Of a stretch of DNA of 44,482 nucleotides, positions 42,218 through 44,482 are shown piece by piece. Numbering within the stretch: position 1 is the stretch's first letter; every line of letters starts with the position of its first letter. The stretch is from Blastocladiella britannica (lineage: Eukaryota > Blastocladiomycota > Blastocladiomycetes > Blastocladiales > Blastocladiaceae). The DNA is taken from assembly GCA_025349905.2 (NCBI GenBank), contig MU624543.1, positions 35,586 to 80,067 on the forward strand. Direction: 5' to 3'. A program made the translations under genes and the position numbers. Below the pieces are notes generated by a model. It was not told the DNA's origin, ran no database searches, and saw nothing but the letters and a program-made list of their open reading frames with translations.

Positions 42218-43158
42218 GGTTGATTTATTGGTGTATAGCGAAAAAAGGGCGACTTTTTTTACGTGGTTCTAAAGAAGGCTGTATTCAATTGCGTATCAGC
42301 GGCCTTGTACTATTACCATTACATTACGAGGTACGCACCTCTATGGACTTTGCAGCAAAATTTTGTTTGTTGGCGCGCAGAGAGAAGTTTGTGGGGCAAA
42401 GAGCTCCAAGTCATCGAATGTTTCAAGTCCGTCATATTGACCGACCTGCCATTTCGGTGGATTGACGGGTACAGGCGCCGTCTGGAGCTGAGGCCTGGTG
42501 CTCCAGCATGTGCCTGTTGTAGGTGTCGGCCGGCGAGTGCATTGATGTTGTATTCATTCTTTTGGCAAACAACTCTTGGTTGCCAATGACGCCAGGGCCG
42601 GCCGGAGCTGCAACCCTTTTTCCACAGTACTTGCTGTCTCGTTGGAGTGGAGATGCCTTGAAGAATGCACGGCGGAGACCAACTGCCACAATAACCCATT
42701 GTGACTGTGTCCGGCCACCATGCAGTAGCGCAGGTAGATCGTCCCCGGTGGGTGTAAAGTTCATGCTCCTCCAATATCCCGGGGTAACCAAAATGGTCCG
42801 ACGGGTCTTGGTGAGCCAACATGAGCGTAAATACGGCCCACTCCCTGCATCGGGCGGCACTGTAAATAAAAGTAGCGAGATGCGGCGCGCCGCCACAGGG
42901 AGCCTATCCAGCGGAATGGCGGAGATGTGACTGGAGCGCGATCGACTATCCTGCGGAACTTGAGATTCATGCTTGGATCCTGCTTGTTTTGGTAAGCGTT
43001 TCGTCGCTTCTTCCGTCGGATGGCATGTCATTGTGCAGATGCAGGGTTGTAAACCGCACCCCTTCCTTCACGCGCGTGCCGCTCCTGCATAAATACCGTT
43101 CTGCCCTCCCCGTCATCCCAGTAATCTTTTGCTGTAAAGAAAAGCATACACAGAAACC
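42218..43158. other. intergenic region between divergent giant and ABCG genes
   Basis: No convincing gene. The longest frame (42432-43031, minus, 199 codons) has mixed codon usage and no recognisable motif. The interval starts at the giant gene's ATG and ends with a TATA-like ATAAATA at 43089-43095 before the transporter, so it probably holds both promoters. Confidence 0.4.
43089..43095 (+). promoter_or_regulatory. TATA-like box of the ABCG gene
   Basis: ATAAATA lies 64-70 nt before the ATG at 43159 and is followed by a pyrimidine-rich leader. Assigned by motif and spacing only. Confidence 0.3.
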
Positions 43159-44482
43159 ATGGAAATCACTGCAGACACCACCAGCACGGCCACGGCCTCG
43201 GTCGCCATGGCGACTTCTGCGGCCAAGCGCAAGGCCAGCAACGCGTCGAGTACCTCGTCTTCGGACATTCCCCTCCTCGCCGAAGAGGACCGCATCGACA
43301 TTGCCTTCGACAGCATCGTCTACAACATTACCGTCGGCACCGGCAAGAAGGCCCTCGACAAGCCCATTCTCAAGGGCGTCAACGGTCGCTTCCAGGCGGG
43401 CAAGCTGACGGTCATTCTCGGCGCGTCCGGCGCGGGCAAGACCTCGCTGCTCAACGTTATTGTGCGTCACCATATCATTTTTCTCGCATTGCATCAAATA
43501 GTAACTGACCTTAACCGAATGATGCATAGGCCGGCGAGACCAAGCTCGGGTCCCTCTCGGGCAACCTGTACCTCAACGGCCAGCGCTCGACTGGTGCCGC
43601 CATCAAGTCGGTGAGCGGGTATGTAGCTAAACAATCTGCTGCATCTCATGAAAACAAAACGTCTCACACAAACAAACGAAAAACAGATTCGTGCACCAGG
43701 AGGATGTCATCCTCGGCACCATGACCGTCCAGGAGGCCGTCACCATGGCAGCCAAGCTGCGTCTGCCGCACACCATTTCCGAGGACGAGCGCGCGCGCAA
43801 GGTCGACGAGATCATCCGCATTCTGGGCCTGACCGAGTGCCGCCTCTCTAACATTGGCACGGCGACCGAGAAGGGCATCAGTGGCGGCCAAAAGAAGCGC
43901 GTCGCCATGGGCATGGAGATTGTGAGCAATCCTTCGGTCATTTTCCTGGACGAGCCGACCTCTGGTCTGGACACGTACACTGCGTTTGCCGTCGTCAAGC
44001 TGCTCAAGGAGCTCGCTGCTTCTGGCCGCACTGTGATTGCCACCCTTCACCAGGTACGCTTCTCAGTTTTTTTGTTTTCCGAATGTCAGGATAACAGTCT
44101 AACAAAACAAAAACAACAGCCCTCGTCCGAGATCTTCCACATGATTGACGAGCTCTGCATCATGTCGGCCGGTGGCATCATGTATTCGGGCCCCGCTGAG
44201 GCATCCGTTGACTATTTCGCGCGCGCAGGATACCAGACCCCGACGTTCAGCAACCCCGCCGATTTCTTCTTCATGGAGATCCTCGGCAGCGGCGACAGCA
44301 CGACCGAGAATGCACCTTACACGACCGAAGAGCGCGTGCCTAAGCTGCTCGAGCTGTGGGAGAACTCGCCAGAGAACGCCACGATCCTCAAGGAGATTGA
44401 GCACCCGGCCCGCGGCCACGGCATCTTGCAGAACAACCTGAAGTACGAGTCGCGATTTGGTCCGTTCATTTTTTTTTTTTTT
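43159..44482 (+). CDS. ABCG (White-type) transporter, 5' part
   Basis: Exons 43159-43461, 43530-43618, 43687-44053 and 44120 onward (introns 66-68 bp) encode the N-terminal nucleotide-binding domain; the gene runs off the right edge. The Ala/Ser/Thr-rich leader is followed by Walker A (GASGAGKTSLLNVI), the Q-loop region GFVHQEDVILGTMTVQEAV, signature ISGGQKKRVAMGMEI, Walker B VIFLDEPTSGLD and the H-loop TVIATLHQPSSEI. NBD-first order and the GTMTVQE and PTSGLD..TA blocks are typical of the ABCG half-transporters, which export lipids, sterols or drugs. The membrane domain is beyond the window. GTCCG then a T run near 44459 may mark another donor. Confidence 0.9.

Noticed and set aside
42432..43031. 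199-codon minus-strand frame between the giant and ABCG genes
   Set aside because: Mixed codon usage, no motif, and it occupies the region expected to hold two divergent promoters.

Overview
This window is nuclear DNA from a eukaryote, most likely a zoosporic fungus of the Blastocladiomycota (Catenaria/Allomyces type). The evidence is indirect. Genes are split by short GT-AG introns, nearly all 50-82 bp, with GTACG/GTATG donors. Coding DNA is GC-rich and non-coding DNA is full of A/T homopolymers. Fungal housekeeping genes sit beside a probable centriole/basal-body gene (HYLS1-like), which fits a flagellated cell. There are also proteins with repeated LDW(W)-type motifs that I recall as common in that phylum. 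No tRNA, rRNA or CRISPR array was seen.

Layout. 1-6.2 kb holds small and membrane-protein genes: a hypothetical protein, a DUF4436 membrane protein, a DUF707 type II membrane protein, two unrecognised proteins in tail-to-tail arrangement, and a short secreted cysteine-rich protein. 6.5-12.6 kb is an accessory island. It carries an apparently intact Fanzor gene (eukaryotic TnpB-like RNA-guided nuclease, 781 codons, two exons), then a broken retrotransposon tail (RNase H plus zinc knuckle), then about 1.7 kb without a convincing gene. 12.6-17.4 kb is housekeeping: a Sec2/Rabin8-type Rab exchange factor, mitochondrial IBA57/CAF17 and an importin-alpha-like protein.

17.4-27 kb is a block of fast-evolving repeat genes. 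It contains a damaged LRR gene, a gene interrupted by two in-frame TAG codons, a WW/ankyrin-like repeat protein, an F-box protein and, on the other strand, a frameshifted paralogue of the TAG-interrupted gene. 27.2-31.7 kb holds an AASDH-type adenylation/carrier/beta-propeller protein and the HYLS1-like gene.

31.9-42.2 kb is one giant gene of about 3,382 codons. It is built from about eleven GRDP/DUF1399-like modules with seven CxxC...CxxC zinc-ribbon-like inserts and a recent internal duplication. The window closes inside the first half of an ABCG-type transporter gene.

The most important find is the Fanzor locus: the RuvC Asp...Glu...Asp residues and the zinc-binding cysteines are all present, the gene carries a host-sized intron, and a compact hairpin lies 30-64 nt after its stop codon, where a guide-RNA scaffold would be expected. 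The second is the giant modular protein.
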